A stretch of 41,536 nt of DNA from contig OODV01000320.1 of NCBI GenBank assembly GCA_900299555.1, positions 1 through 41,536 on the forward strand, given 5' to 3'. The position numbers and the translations under genes are program-made. The notes beneath the pieces are model-generated. The model was not told the DNA's origin. It made no database searches and was given only the letters and a program-made list of their open reading frames with translations. The stretch is from an uncultured Endozoicomonas sp. GTDB lineage: Bacteria; Pseudomonadota; Gammaproteobacteria; Pseudomonadales; Endozoicomonadaceae. Shown piece after piece: positions 25,901-35,454 of this stretch (position 1 is its first letter; each line of letters starts with the position of its first letter).

Positions 25901-26252
25901 TCGTGATGAATGGATTGAAAGACACCAAAACCGTCAGTTATTCACCAAAAATATGCAACAAGTTTCAGATATATTGAAACCCTCTACCGAAGGAAAACCA
26001 AGCGCAGACTATTTATTCGACTGGGATATGCTTGTATTATCAGATGCATTATCTTTACCACTCCGCTGCCTAGTAGATAGCCATAGTTTTAAATACTATT
26101 ACCCAGGTTTCCCTCACAATCAATCTGGTGTTTTAGATTTCTCTTATAAACAAGAGGATGATGCTAGGCTTGGGGTTCACTTTGATTTCTTTGATGGAAA
26201 ATTCCAAGCAGTAGCAATACTTGGAGAAAAGCCGATTTACCCCTCTGAGTAG
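22932..26252 (+). CDS. Large AT-rich orphan protein, 1106 aa, unknown (candidate secreted effector)
   Basis: No domain recognised. The start is a GTG preceded by AAGGA. The gene is visibly much richer in A and T than its neighbours and is dominated by Lys, Ser, Asn, Ile and Glu (AAA, ATA and AAT codons). The N-terminus is basic and lacks a signal peptide or membrane helix, with KRKTGKHKTAKSHS-type runs. The middle is mostly charged helical sequence. A lysine-rich stretch lies at about residues 617-640, encoded by three A7 tracts. The last 180 residues look more globular (AEGFPRDEWIERH, YYPGFPHNQSGVL, HFDFFDGKFQAVAI). Composition and isolation suggest transfer; host-targeted effector is speculation. 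Confidence 0.6.
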   Translation: MDNIKAAANTATLHFTEAQEIKTTGQSTKRKTGKHKTAKSHSIKDERHCRNEKKIHNYEKLSILDRVVPKSLIISKIPGNNEITESHSLLNTSIENLNKSINKLYSFLDLRKLKKPEVLYNSTTESNESNEFKPVPSAKTTIKPSKKQESHLYKSNHEKYIEYSKAISKNLSDSEMHNIFEMFHRINREADIAFRHFLNSKNLQIKSTDSYRDFKKSNSESSMYETEEFMKHFDEINNTNTIFINIIESCINDNTIFKGRLFKLSVRTDPFTENTTTEIIKLIKTTSLVAEFIHISFSIPMCIHNNYHFPWKEVRLRQLQESVTTLMMLISERASQLIELPPEKIISEMSSIFTEFSDSKQAAFTFMGDAHLFEYKNGIDYLHAINEFFVKKNIDKDESTIELIKIMINRYSSMSFAYILNNNPLRAYSTIRSLKEILTHILNDQSLKADSELLRACRLRGFLPVCQILIIQLDSYYNNYKISQKALKDNQLKAVHEATALTVESNITTQETLNDKSIIQYTILTKELSTLIDIFKLRNTDLPNKNIIDLIEHLIEYIQNPELNHSYESMRLLSHAEKTIKKITSIRSKILKIEEENHLKLSKSADDNCSAFIKEIEGETKTAKQKNKKIKKQKPSIDNDKRKQHAEESLPATSSISQKENEEIHPELKKILSAIDLRTIDSSCIDRLKELLENTKKAKNPNIIHIASVEFSLADLLIHDINNDCKNTKSTEEINITLNDYYAKLKEYSEISKDENDKFFSAIRELITLSSIFSEKFDHVLSAYQNYLEFYSKNYSRLTRELQDISSIKNSFSKINKSFKNVFELIPFTIKIYKFRYDYLCKIKGTESIKPSELGKIRQGQIKTLEDKEKKLKEISLSNNYLMIGNPSEISTSSGQATSKSDIGDDSFSEEIRNNLRNTGLILPESLSESLSEFWKYCKTKGTDGIKIEAKKLEQKTPLISAKWGIESLFENHISNIIYDKEHSIAEGFPRDEWIERHQNRQLFTKNMQQVSDILKPSTEGKPSADYLFDWDMLVLSDALSLPLRCLVDSHSFKYYYPGFPHNQSGVLDFSYKQEDDARLGVHFDFFDGKFQAVAILGEKPIYPSE

Positions 26253-26276
26253 CTGCAATTTATTTCTCTCTGACTA

Positions 26277-26411
26277 CTACTCTTCTTCAGCCTCTTGGAG
26301 AAGGGTTCTTGTAGATACAGGTGTTGCAAGAATGTTAGGTCTTGAAATGCCTGTACTACACCATTGTATAATGCCTCTCTGAACAATATACAACAGATCC
26401 AAGGCGTTCAT
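26277..26411 (-). other. Small open frame, 44 codons, possible gene remnant
   Basis: On the minus strand, an ATG at 26411 opens 44 codons beginning MNALDLLYIVQRG, with ARRTLLQ-like end residues TRTLLQEAEEE. The same frame is open about 15 codons upstream without a start (NSKEIPDYHFTSAII). Residue mix looks protein-like, but no family is recognised. It may be the tail of a deleted gene, or chance. Confidence 0.3.
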
Positions 26412-26482
26412 CTCTATAATGGCTGAGGTAAAGTGGTAATCAGGTATTTCTTTGGAATTATCTTACTTTGAGTAATGCCAGC

Positions 26483-27733
26483 CTAAATATCGAACCTTTC
26501 TGGAGATAAACAATCAATATTAATCAGTTGACGTGACCCACTGACCAGCTCAGCAATCAAACGCCCAGTTATTGCACTCAGCCCCACACCTGCATGACCA
26601 TGACCAAAGGCAAACCAGAGGCCTGGGTGTCTCGGTGCTTCGCCAATGACCGGCAGACCATCTGGCATGGCAGGTCGGCTGCCAATCCAGACTTCTCCGA
26701 CTGGGTTACCCAGAGAAAAAACGTCGCGGGCATTGTGACTCGCCTGATAAAGCTGCTTTGAAACCGGCGGCGCATCGCGGGCAGACAACTCAATACCGGT
26801 GGTCAGTCTCAAGCCGCTTTTCATTGGCGACATAACATAGCCGCCTTCCACATCATGAATCGGTCGGCTCAGCTGAAAGGCATCCGAGGGTTGGAAGTGC
26901 TGGTGATACCCTCGCTCCGCAGCCATGGGAAAGCGATAACCCAGCTTTTCACAGAGTTCTCCACTCCATGGGCCGAGTGCCAGCACCACTATACGGCTTC
27001 TGATGTTTTCCCCATGGGTTTCGATCAGGAAATCATCACCTTCACGGGTGATATTTTGAGCAGATGCCTGACAGAACTGACCACCGGAGGATTGAAAAGC
27101 GGTTACATAACCATTGATGACTTCGGAAAGATCCACAAACGAAGCCGTATCCCGGATCAAAACCCCTTTACGGAAACCAGAGGTGATCGCCGGTTCCAGC
27201 TCCGAGATCCCCTCCGGATCGAAAATATCATATCGAATACCTAATCGGTCATAGTAATCTCTCTGGTACTGGACAGCTTTGAAGGACGCCTCTTCCCGGT
27301 ATAACCGGAGCCAGCCTTTTTCCAGAAGCAATTCCCGACAACCGGACATATCCAGCAGTTTCCTGTGCTCAGCCACAGCATACTGGAAGAGACTGTCCAG
27401 CCCGTTTACCGACGCTTCATAGCGGGACTGGCTGTTTCGAACCAATAGATAATAGAGCCAGCGCCAGTAATGCGGGAGCTGACTCAAATGAACATGCACA
27501 TTGGGGTGATTTTTTAACAGGGCCCCATACAGGTGATGGGTGATATCCGATAAACTGAGTGGGAATACAGAGCCACGATTGATAAGCCCGGCATTGCCAT
27601 ACGAGGTTTCCATCCCGGGCGCTTTCCGGTCAACCAGTGTCACCTGGTAGCCACTTTTCTGCAGATGGAGTGCAGAGCAAACACCCACCATTCCGGCTCC
27701 AAGTACCACCGCACTTTTCCCCGCCATGGCCAC
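26483..27733 (-). CDS. FAD-dependent D-amino-acid dehydrogenase-like oxidoreductase (DadA-like)
   Basis: This 416-residue DAO-family flavoprotein has the N-terminal dinucleotide-binding motif VVLGAGMVGVCSALHLQKSG (residues 9-28). Next come an acidic end of the second strand (VTLVDR) and the family C-terminal patterns GSRPAMPDGLPVIGEAP and FGHGHAGVGLS. DadA-type enzymes oxidise D-amino acids and pass electrons to the respiratory chain; the actual substrate here is not evident. It lies 77 bp downstream of the SDR gene on the same strand, perhaps as one transcript. An internal ATG at 27727 is an alternative start. Confidence 0.85.
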   Translation of the reverse strand: MAMAGKSAVVLGAGMVGVCSALHLQKSGYQVTLVDRKAPGMETSYGNAGLINRGSVFPLSLSDITHHLYGALLKNHPNVHVHLSQLPHYWRWLYYLLVRNSQSRYEASVNGLDSLFQYAVAEHRKLLDMSGCRELLLEKGWLRLYREEASFKAVQYQRDYYDRLGIRYDIFDPEGISELEPAITSGFRKGVLIRDTASFVDLSEVINGYVTAFQSSGGQFCQASAQNITREGDDFLIETHGENIRSRIVVLALGPWSGELCEKLGYRFPMAAERGYHQHFQPSDAFQLSRPIHDVEGGYVMSPMKSGLRLTTGIELSARDAPPVSKQLYQASHNARDVFSLGNPVGEVWIGSRPAMPDGLPVIGEAPRHPGLWFAFGHGHAGVGLSAITGRLIAELVSGSRQLINIDCLSPERFDI

Positions 27734-27810
27734 ATACCTCGAACACTGAGTCAGTCAGATTAACTTATCATAATGAGATCAAAGTGCGATGTTTTCTGCG
27801 TGAAAACACC

Positions 27811-28533
27811 TTATGCCGTTTGCCGGGTAGCCGTCACCACCAGTTCACGGATACAGACATTCTGCGGTTGCTGATAAACAAAGGAAATACAGCGGGCAAT
27901 ATCTTCTGCAGTGATAACACCTCCCATGCTATCTTTCCACTGTTCATAGCCATCCTTGATTTCACTTGATGTTGTATGACTCAGCAGCTCGGTTTCTACC
28001 GCTCCCGGTGCGATGGTTACCACCCGTACACTGTCGTCAGCCAGCTCTTCTCTCAGCGTTTCAGACAAACCATGAACGGCAAATTTGGTTCCACAATAGG
28101 CCATATGGTTTGGAAAGCCCTTAATACCAGCCACTGAACTGATATTAATAATGGTTCCCCCTTTTCGGGCTTTCATCTGACGAGCAACGGCATAAATGCC
28201 ATTCAGGACGCCTTTGATATTCACATCAACCATCGCATCCCATTCGGCGGGGTTCTGTTCGTCGGCACGCCCCAGCTGCATTAGCCCGGCATTGTTAATC
28301 AGGCAGTCCGTATCCCCGTAGCGGGACTCCGCCTCTTCGATGGCCAGCTTCAAGGCATCACGATCCGTTACATCCACTCGCCGGCAAAGTGCATCCGGAA
28401 GATCCAGAGCCTCCAGACGCTCGACCCTTCTGGCCAGTAATAACAATGGATGCCCAAATTGGCTCATTGCCCTGGCAACCGCTTCACCGATACCAGAGCT
28501 GGCTCCGGTAATCACGACCAATGGCTTATTCAT
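27811..28533 (-). CDS. Short-chain dehydrogenase/reductase (classical SDR)
   Basis: This 240-residue SDR shows the nucleotide-binding TGASSGIG (residues 9-16), NNAG, the catalytic Ser in NISSVAG, and the YxxxK pair in YCGTKFAVHG. Arg at the end of the second strand (LLARRVERL) suggests NADP(H). It resembles YdfG-type SDRs; the substrate is unknown. It is upstream of the DadA-like gene and the two may work on related compounds. Confidence 0.88.
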   Translation of the reverse strand: MNKPLVVITGASSGIGEAVARAMSQFGHPLLLLARRVERLEALDLPDALCRRVDVTDRDALKLAIEEAESRYGDTDCLINNAGLMQLGRADEQNPAEWDAMVDVNIKGVLNGIYAVARQMKARKGGTIINISSVAGIKGFPNHMAYCGTKFAVHGLSETLREELADDSVRVVTIAPGAVETELLSHTTSSEIKDGYEQWKDSMGGVITAEDIARCISFVYQQPQNVCIRELVVTATRQTA

Positions 28534-28958
28534 GGCGAGACTCCTGCAGGAGTATATCCTGGGGTTTCAGTCCACCAGCGTGTGGTGAACCTGACTGTGT
28601 ATGTATTGAAGGCAGACCATTAAGATAGTTGATCTGAAAAGGCTTATTTGTGATGAAATAACATGCATTGTTTGATTCGGTAATCTTCAACTTCATTACA
28701 GGCATCACTACATGCATCCTGCCTGTTGTGGCGTTATAATCCCCGCCTCCTGAGCCAGGGCTGTTCAATTAAAACCTGATGAGTCTTTAGGAAAAAGTAC
28801 CCAAATCGGTTACCGGCTTATCGTTATTCGATTTGCGTCTTTAAACGTCATTTATCTGCTTTTTTAAGGAATATATACTTGACGCCTTCCATCAGGCATC
28901 CAACCGCATTTTTGATCGGCCGGCTCTTTAAAAGTCAGGCATTGCAGCAGGGAAACCA
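28534..28958. other. 425-bp divergent intergenic region between SDR and rnfA
   Basis: The region contains promoters for both directions by layout, but I cannot place them confidently. A minus-strand open frame at 28526-28768 overlaps the SDR start and is not convincingly coding. A reasonable ribosome site (CAGGGAA) lies before rnfA at 28959. Confidence 0.4.
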
Positions 28959-29543
28959 ATGAGCGAACTGATACTGATTCTGGTCAGCGCCATACTGGTC
29001 AACAACTTTGTACTGGTCCAATTCCTTGGGCTCTGTCCCTTTATGGGCGTTTCCAACAAACTGGAATCGGCCATGGGCATGTCAATGGCCACCACCTTTG
29101 TGCTCACACTGGCCTCTATCTGCAGCTATTTAACGTACAAGTACATCCTGCTGCCACTGAACCTGGAATTTCTGAAGACCATCTCATTCATTCTGGTGAT
29201 TGCCGTGGTGGTGCAATTCACCGAAATGGTGGTGCGCAAAACCAGTCCGCTGCTGCATAAGGTGCTGGGCGTCTTTCTGCCACTGATCACCACCAACTGT
29301 GCGGTACTTGGGGTTGCCCTGCTGAACACCAACCGTATGGACAGTTCACTGGTGGATTCGGCCACCTACGGTTTTGGCGCTGCGGCCGGCTTTTCCCTGG
29401 TACTGGTGCTGTTTTCTGCCATGCGTGAGCGCATCGCCGCTGCGGATGTACCAACACCATTCAGAGGGGCAGCCATTGGTATGATCAGCGCAGGCCTGAT
29501 GTCACTGGCTTTTATGGGATTCACCGGACTGATTAAACTGTGA
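28959..29543 (+). CDS. rnfA: Ion-translocating oxidoreductase subunit A
   Basis: RnfA is a six-helix integral membrane subunit of the Rnf complex, which couples electron transfer from ferredoxin to NAD+ with Na+ or H+ transport. The 194-residue length matches RsxA (193). Conserved segments include [37 protein letters not shown] and [22 protein letters not shown], with the cysteine that is part of the intramembrane Fe-S or redox site in the family. It leads the operon rnfABCDGE. Confidence 0.95.
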   Translation: MSELILILVSAILVNNFVLVQFLGLCPFMGVSNKLESAMGMSMATTFVLTLASICSYLTYKYILLPLNLEFLKTISFILVIAVVVQFTEMVVRKTSPLLHKVLGVFLPLITTNCAVLGVALLNTNRMDSSLVDSATYGFGAAAGFSLVLVLFSAMRERIAAADVPTPFRGAAIGMISAGLMSLAFMGFTGLIKL

Positions 29544-29614
29544 GCGCAGGATTTCGAGTAATGATGAGAAATGCCAGACGACATAAAAAGCTGAAGGAGC
29601 GGTTGCGCTAGTCC

Positions 29615-30205
29615 ATGGAAATTGTTCTTTACGCTATTGGAGCCCTTCTGGTTCTCGCCCTGATTTTCGGGGCCATTCTCGGTTTTGCTTCTATCCGCTT
29701 CAAGGTAGAAGGCAACCCGATTGTTGACCAGATTAACGAAATCCTGCCTCAAACTCAGTGCGGTCAGTGTGGCTATCCCGGCTGTCGCCCTTATGCGGAA
29801 GCCATTGCTAATGGTGATGCCATTAATAAGTGCCCTCCCGGCGGGCAGGCAACCATCAACACGCTGGCCGACCTGCTGGATGTCGAGCCTGAACCGCTGG
29901 ATGCTGAACATGGGCAGGAGTCGGTCACGAAAGTTGCGTTTATTCGGGAAGCAGAGTGCATCGGCTGTACCAAGTGCATTCAGGCCTGTCCTGTAGATGC
30001 CATTCTTGGTGCTGCCAAACAGATGCATACGGTTATCTCTGATGAGTGCACCGGCTGCGACCTCTGTGTTGAGCCCTGCCCTGTTGACTGCATCGAAATG
30101 CGCCCTGTGGATATCACGGTCAGAACATGGAGCTGGGAGTTGCCCCAGCCGAATCACGGAAAGGCTGGTTTGATTGCCACTGATCGCAGGGGGCAGACCG
30201 TATGA
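29615..30205 (+). CDS. rnfB: Ion-translocating oxidoreductase subunit B
   Basis: RnfB is the membrane-anchored Fe-S subunit that receives electrons from ferredoxin. It has one N-terminal membrane helix ([15 protein letters not shown]), the Fe-S domain [15 protein letters not shown] (about residues 49-63), and two C-terminal 4Fe-4S motifs, [12 protein letters not shown] and [12 protein letters not shown]. The 196 residues match RsxB. It begins 71 bp after rnfA and overlaps rnfC by 4 bp. A 16-codon basic open frame lies in the gap before it. Confidence 0.95.
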   Translation: MEIVLYAIGALLVLALIFGAILGFASIRFKVEGNPIVDQINEILPQTQCGQCGYPGCRPYAEAIANGDAINKCPPGGQATINTLADLLDVEPEPLDAEHGQESVTKVAFIREAECIGCTKCIQACPVDAILGAAKQMHTVISDECTGCDLCVEPCPVDCIEMRPVDITVRTWSWELPQPNHGKAGLIATDRRGQTV

Positions 30206-32823
30206 ACGCAATAGCAAAAAGCCCAGCCCCTCAACACTTAGACACCCAAAGCCATGTTTCTAGGAGTCAGGTGATCGCAAGTTCTGAACGTAAAATCTGG
30301 CCGCTGACCGGCGGGGTCCACCCGGAAGAAAACAAGCATCAGTCAACCGGCTGTCCTGTCAGTGTTCCGCCTCTGCCTAAAACACTGGTTCTGCCATTAT
30401 CTCAGCACGCCGGCGCGCCCGCTGATCCGATTATCAGCGTTGGAGACAAAGTACTCAAAGGCCAGATGATTGCCAAAGCGTCCGGCTTTGTCAGCACCGC
30501 TTTGCATGCCCCCACCTCGGCCATTATCACAGCCATTGAGAACCGCCCTATTCCTCACGCCTCAGGCATGTATGACCTGTGCATCATTCTGGAAACCGAT
30601 GGGCAGGATCAATGGTGTGAACTGGCTCCAGTAGCGGATTATCGTCAGTTGTCGCCTGCTGAACTGGTAGAGAAAGTTCGTGATGCCGGTATCAGTGGCA
30701 TGGGTGGCGCGGGTTTCCCAACCGCCATCAAACTGGCTCCCAACACAGTAATCAACACGTTGATTCTCAATGGTACTGAGTGTGAGCCCTATATCACCGC
30801 TGACGACATGCTTATGCGCGAAAAGGCGGAAGCGGTTATTCAGGGAGCAGAAATCCTCCAATACATGCTTGGGGCCCAGGAGTGCCTGATCGGTATTGAA
30901 GACAATAAACCGGAAGCCATCGCCGCGATGCGAAAAGCAGCGACCGGTAAGAATATAGACATCGTCGTTTTCCCAACCATCTACCCTTCCGGTGGTGAAA
31001 AACAGCTGATCCAGATCCTTACCGGTCAGGAGGTACCGTCTGGAAAGCTGCCTGCAGATCTAGGCATGGTGGTCCAGAACGTGGGAACCGCCGTTGCGGT
31101 CAAAGAAGCCATTCTCGAAGGCAAGCCGCTGATCTCTCGCATCACCACGCTTACTGGCGATGCACTGGTAGCACCACAAAATGTAGACGCATTAATCGGT
31201 ACACTGGCGGAAGACCTGCTGCACTTCGCTGCGCTGAAGGAGTCCGAGCTATCGACACTGGTGTTTGGCGGTCCCATGATGGGCTTCAGTGTGGACCGCC
31301 TGGATATCCCGGTGATCAAAACATCAAACTGCCTGATTGCCGCGACTCAGGATGAGTTTCCAGACGCTCCGGATGCCCAGGCCTGTATCCGTTGTGGGCA
31401 TTGTGCAGAAGCGTGTCCATCGTCATTGCTGCCTCAACAGCTTTACTGGCATGCCAAGGCTGAGAACCATGAGCAGCTTATGCACCACAACCTGTTTGAC
31501 TGCATTGAGTGTGGTGCCTGCTCCTTCGTCTGCCCGTCGTCTATTCCACTGGTTCAATATTACCGGGCATCCAAAGGAGCTATTCGAACCCAGGAAGCCA
31601 AACACGCCAAATCCGAGCGCTCTAAACAGCGCTACGAAGGTCGCCTGGCCCGACTGGAACAGGAAAAAGCAGAGAAAGAAGCCAAACGTAAAGCCAATGC
31701 TGAGCGGGCTGCAAAACTGAAGGCCGCCAAGGCAGCAGAAAACACCGAGAGCGATGCCAAAGCAGAAGAAGACCCAATTCAGGCCGCCATTGCCCGGGCA
31801 AAAGCACGAAAGGCAGCCGCTGCTGCAGGGTCTTCTGAATCTACACCTGCCAGACAAGAGCCTTCGGCCCCAAGTCAACAGCTTTCAGCCAAACATAAAG
31901 AACTGAAAGTTCAACTGTCTATGGCCAAAGCCCAGGCCAAAAAGACGGAAAGAGCGCTTGCGGCTGCAGAAGCCTCTGGCAATGGGGATATTGAACAGCT
32001 GAAGTCTAACCTTCAGATGTTGAATGATCAGGTCACCAAGCTTCAGCAGTCATTTGACGAAAACGCTCAAACTGATACTGCTAATGACAGCACTAAAGAC
32101 AAACCTGCCAAATCAGCCAAACCGGTACTCTCTGACGATGAGAAGAAACGTAAGGTTGAACTGGCCATGGCCAAAGCTGCTTTGAAAAAAGCAGAGCGTG
32201 CACTGGCTGAAGCGGTTGAAAGCAACAATGAGAGCACAGAGTCTCTTCAGCAAGCCGTCGATGAGTGTCAGGCAAAAATCAAGAGCCTTGAAGTCGTCGT
32301 TTCAGCCCCTCCGGCAGAAACGGCGATAACACCTTCCGCTGATGCAAAACCATCGGCAAAAAAAGCCAAAGCTCCGTTAAGCGACGAAGCCAAGAAGCTG
32401 AAAATAGAGTCAGCTATGGCCAATGCAGCCGTTAAAAAGCTTCAGCGAGCCATCACCAGTGCCAGTGACGATGAGCTGGAGAAAGTGCAACAGCAACTGG
32501 CGGAAGCCCAGCAAAAAGCAGCTGAAATGCAGCAGGCGCTGGATAATCTTACCAACGGCACTGTAGTAGAAGCAGCAGAGCCTCCAGCCAGCGAAACGCC
32601 CTCTGCGGATACAAATACGTCCGAAAAAAAGGCCAAAGCCCCATTAAGCGATGAAGCCAAGAAGCTGAAAATCGAGTCGGCCATGGCCAATGCTGCGGTA
32701 AAAAAGCTTCAGCGAGCGATCTCCAGTGCCGGTGACGATGAACTGGATACGCTGAAACAACAGCTGGCAGAAGCAGAACAAAAGGCGGCGGACATGAAAC
32801 AGGCTCTGGAGACACTTTCATGA
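30202..32823 (+). CDS. rnfC: Ion-translocating oxidoreductase subunit C with repetitive tail
   Basis: RnfC carries the NADH/FMN-binding region and two 4Fe-4S clusters. The conserved part is residues 1-460, with GGTEC-type sites ([14 protein letters not shown]) and the cluster motifs [14 protein letters not shown] (about 395) and [14 protein letters not shown] (about 434). From about residue 480 on, the chain is Ala/Lys/Glu-rich with low complexity. From about 560 it has four tandem repeats, each of 80-90 residues (starts near 561, 643, 727 and 816), predicted to be coiled coil. At 873 aa it exceeds E. coli RsxC (740) because of this tail. Confidence 0.95.
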   Translation: MNAIAKSPAPQHLDTQSHVSRSQVIASSERKIWPLTGGVHPEENKHQSTGCPVSVPPLPKTLVLPLSQHAGAPADPIISVGDKVLKGQMIAKASGFVSTALHAPTSAIITAIENRPIPHASGMYDLCIILETDGQDQWCELAPVADYRQLSPAELVEKVRDAGISGMGGAGFPTAIKLAPNTVINTLILNGTECEPYITADDMLMREKAEAVIQGAEILQYMLGAQECLIGIEDNKPEAIAAMRKAATGKNIDIVVFPTIYPSGGEKQLIQILTGQEVPSGKLPADLGMVVQNVGTAVAVKEAILEGKPLISRITTLTGDALVAPQNVDALIGTLAEDLLHFAALKESELSTLVFGGPMMGFSVDRLDIPVIKTSNCLIAATQDEFPDAPDAQACIRCGHCAEACPSSLLPQQLYWHAKAENHEQLMHHNLFDCIECGACSFVCPSSIPLVQYYRASKGAIRTQEAKHAKSERSKQRYEGRLARLEQEKAEKEAKRKANAERAAKLKAAKAAENTESDAKAEEDPIQAAIARAKARKAAAAAGSSESTPARQEPSAPSQQLSAKHKELKVQLSMAKAQAKKTERALAAAEASGNGDIEQLKSNLQMLNDQVTKLQQSFDENAQTDTANDSTKDKPAKSAKPVLSDDEKKRKVELAMAKAALKKAERALAEAVESNNESTESLQQAVDECQAKIKSLEVVVSAPPAETAITPSADAKPSAKKAKAPLSDEAKKLKIESAMANAAVKKLQRAITSASDDELEKVQQQLAEAQQKAAEMQQALDNLTNGTVVEAAEPPASETPSADTNTSEKKAKAPLSDEAKKLKIESAMANAAVKKLQRAISSAGDDELDTLKQQLAEAEQKAADMKQALETLS

Positions 32824-32879
32824 CCAGCAGCCTTGAGCTAAATATGCACGAGAAAGACACACAAGAGCGGAATCGTTGA

Positions 32880-33962
32880 ATGGCTTTGATTAACAGCAGA
32901 TCATCCATCAGCCAGAGGGGAAGAGAGACCTCACCCCACACGCTGGGACAAAACAGCACTCAGCGAGTCATGAATCTGGTTATCATGGCCACCATCCCCG
33001 GCCTGATTGCACAAACGGTCTTTTTTGGCTGGGGCACACTGATCAATGTTCTCTGGTGTTCCCTGATCGCAATGGGCTGTGAAGCGGCAGTGGTATCACT
33101 GCGCAAACGGTCCGTGAGCTTCTATTTGAGTGATTGCAGCGCCCTGGTAACCGGTTTACTGCTGGGGCTGGCATTACCACCTTTTGCTCCCTGGTGGCTG
33201 TCACTGGTCGCTGTATCCTTCGGTATGGTCATCGGCAAACACCTCTATGGAGGCCTGGGTCAGAACCCCTTTAACCCGGCCATGCTGGGCTATGTTCTGG
33301 TACTGATTTCGTTTCCACAGGAGATGACCACCTGGCTGCCACCACTGGGGCTGGAAGGCCATAACAACAGTCTGACCGATGCACTGTTCACCATTTTCCC
33401 CCTGGGGCAGGGTGTCAGTGTTGACGCCATCAGCATGGCCACCCCACTGGATGTGTTGAGGGAAAACAAAAGTCTGACCATCAATGAGCTGTGGGAAGCC
33501 AGCCCGGTATTTGATGGACTGGCCGGCCGTGGCTGGATATGGGTTAACCTGGCCTATCTGGCCGGCGGTGTCTTTCTTATCTGGCGGAAAGTATTCACCT
33601 TGCATGCCCCTGCGGGAATGCTGGCCGCCATTGCCGTGATGGCAACTCTCTTCTGGAGTGGTACCGGGTCAGACAGTCATGGTTCCCCACTGTTCCACCT
33701 GCTCAGTGGGGCCACCATGCTGGGTGCATTTTTCATCATTACGGATCCGGTCAGCGGTGCAACCAGTAACCGTGGACGCCTGATTTTTGGTGCAGGTGTC
33801 GGCGTGATGGTGTACGTAATCCGTGCCTGGGGTGGTTACCCGGACGGTGTCGCCTTTGCTACGTTGCTGATGAATATGGCAGCCCCCACCATCGACTATT
33901 ACACCCAGCCACGCACGTATGGCCATCGCAAGGCCAATAAAGGCCTGCCAAAGAAGGACTGA
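32880..33962 (+). CDS. rnfD: Ion-translocating oxidoreductase subunit D
   Basis: RnfD is a polytopic membrane subunit with a covalently bound FMN. The 360-residue protein has the NQR2/RnfD family segments ALVTGLLLGLALPPFAPWW, GGLGQNPFNPAMLGYV and ITDPVSGATSNRGR, where Thr at about residue 293 (SGAT) is the FMN site in this family. It lies 56 bp after rnfC. Together with RnfG it carries electrons across the membrane. Confidence 0.94.
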   Translation: MALINSRSSISQRGRETSPHTLGQNSTQRVMNLVIMATIPGLIAQTVFFGWGTLINVLWCSLIAMGCEAAVVSLRKRSVSFYLSDCSALVTGLLLGLALPPFAPWWLSLVAVSFGMVIGKHLYGGLGQNPFNPAMLGYVLVLISFPQEMTTWLPPLGLEGHNNSLTDALFTIFPLGQGVSVDAISMATPLDVLRENKSLTINELWEASPVFDGLAGRGWIWVNLAYLAGGVFLIWRKVFTLHAPAGMLAAIAVMATLFWSGTGSDSHGSPLFHLLSGATMLGAFFIITDPVSGATSNRGRLIFGAGVGVMVYVIRAWGGYPDGVAFATLLMNMAAPTIDYYTQPRTYGHRKANKGLPKKD

Positions 33963-33965
33963 ATC

Positions 33966-34682
33966 ATGAGTGACGGCCAGATTCCTTTAAAAGACACAAC
34001 CGACAGCAAGCCCCCCAGCGGGAATGGCCTGCTTCAGAGCATTTTTCGCAACAGCCTGGGCCTTGGTCTGTTTGCCGTATTTACCGTAGGCCTTATTTCC
34101 GTTACCTGGATCATGACTCAGGAGCGAATAGAAACGCAGGTTCGCGCCTATGAAGCCAAAGCACTGATGGAAATTTTACCGGCAGACACTCACGACAATG
34201 TGCTTGTTGATTCCAAAATTGTTCTGGAGCCATCCCGCTTACTCTCAAGCCAGGATCAACGCGAAGCCTATATTGCTCTGAATGATGGGGAGGTCTCTGC
34301 TGTCATTCTGCCGGTCACCGCACCTGACGGTTATAGCGGGCGAATTGAGCTTCTGGTTGGCATCAACCGCAATGGCACACTGGCAGGTGTCAGGGCCATT
34401 ACTCACAAAGAGACCCCAGGGCTTGGCGACAAGATCAACACCAATGTCACCGACTGGATTCTCGGCTTTGCCGGCAAATCGTTGAGCAACCCTGCAGGCG
34501 AAGGCTGGGGCGTGAAAAAAGACGGCGGTGAATTTGATCAGTTTACCGGTGCCACCATAACCCCTAGAGCGGTTGTTGCCGCGGTTTACCGTGCACTCCA
34601 ATACTTTGAGGCAAATCGCAATCTATTGCTGGATCCGCTCAGGATGACCGGAGTCCGCGAGGAGATTCAAAATGACGAATGA
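33966..34682 (+). CDS. rnfG: Ion-translocating oxidoreductase subunit G
   Basis: RnfG has one N-terminal membrane helix ([19 protein letters not shown]) and a periplasmic FMN-binding domain. The motif [12 protein letters not shown] carries the covalent FMN threonine near residue 195. The 238-residue length is slightly longer than E. coli RsxG (about 206), with an N-terminal soluble extension. It is followed by rnfE with an 11-bp overlap. Confidence 0.94.
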   Translation: MSDGQIPLKDTTDSKPPSGNGLLQSIFRNSLGLGLFAVFTVGLISVTWIMTQERIETQVRAYEAKALMEILPADTHDNVLVDSKIVLEPSRLLSSQDQREAYIALNDGEVSAVILPVTAPDGYSGRIELLVGINRNGTLAGVRAITHKETPGLGDKINTNVTDWILGFAGKSLSNPAGEGWGVKKDGGEFDQFTGATITPRAVVAAVYRALQYFEANRNLLLDPLRMTGVREEIQNDE

Positions 34683-35397
34683 AACATCTCCCACAAGTCA
34701 GGCCGCAAAGATTGCTCTGGACGGTCTCTGGAAAAACAACCCGGCACTGGTTCAGCTGTTAGGCCTGTGCCCACTGCTGGGGGTTTCCAGCAGCGTAGTC
34801 AATGCGCTTGGCCTGGGTATAGCCACCATGCTGGTTGTGATGGGCTCCAACGTTGCGGTATCTCTTATACGACATCAGGTTACAGATGCCATTCGCCTGC
34901 CGGTGTTTGTGATGATTATTGCGTCATTCACCACCTGTATCGAACTGCTGATGCAGGCCTACACCTATGAGCTCTACCGGATACTGGGTATTTTTATTCC
35001 GTTGATTGTGACTAACTGCATTATCCTGGGTCGAGCCGATGCCTTTGCTTCCAGGAATCCAGTTCTGCCAGCCGCTTTTGATGGTTTGATGATGGGTACC
35101 GGCTTTGCCGTGATCCTGGTATTACTGGGTTCACTGCGTGAACTGATTGGTCAGGGTACCCTGTTCGCAGGCATGGATCTGCTCCTCGGCCCGGTTGCCG
35201 CTGACTGGACCATTACGGTTATCCCCAACTACACGCAGTTTTTGTTTGCCATTCTCCCGCCCGGCGCCTTTGTCTTTATGGGCTTCCTGATTGCGATTAA
35301 GAATATTATTGATCGTCGCCTGGAAGAAAGGAGAAAGAACTTAGAGCCCAAGATAACCAAAGAGAGTAAACGAGTAAGGGTAACCGGAAATATTTAG
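34672..35397 (+). CDS. rnfE: Ion-translocating oxidoreductase subunit E
   Basis: RnfE is the second six-helix membrane subunit, homologous to RnfA with inverted topology. Family segments are [40 protein letters not shown] and [18 protein letters not shown]. The 241-residue length fits the family. It overlaps rnfG by 11 bp and ends the operon. The endonuclease III gene nth, which often follows rnfE in Gammaproteobacteria, is not here; a convergent YfiR gene follows instead. Confidence 0.94.
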   Translation: MTNETSPTSQAAKIALDGLWKNNPALVQLLGLCPLLGVSSSVVNALGLGIATMLVVMGSNVAVSLIRHQVTDAIRLPVFVMIIASFTTCIELLMQAYTYELYRILGIFIPLIVTNCIILGRADAFASRNPVLPAAFDGLMMGTGFAVILVLLGSLRELIGQGTLFAGMDLLLGPVAADWTITVIPNYTQFLFAILPPGAFVFMGFLIAIKNIIDRRLEERRKNLEPKITKESKRVRVTGNI

Positions 35398-35416
35398 AGA
35401 AAAGTGAACTTTATCT

Positions 35417-35454
35417 GCAGTTACTGAATCACTTTTGCAAGACTCAGTAACTGC
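35417..35454. terminator. Hairpin between convergent rnfE and the YfiR gene
   Basis: GCAGTTACTGA (35417-35427) and TCAGTAACTGC (35444-35454) form a perfect 11-bp stem around a 16-base loop, 19 bp after the rnfE stop. It lies inside the last codons of the leftward YfiR gene. No T-run follows, so it is a weak terminator at best, but a dedicated structure is likely. Confidence 0.5.

Noticed and set aside
28526-28768. Minus-strand 80-codon frame before the SDR gene
   Set aside because: It overlaps the SDR start, has no recognisable content and lies where divergent promoters are expected.
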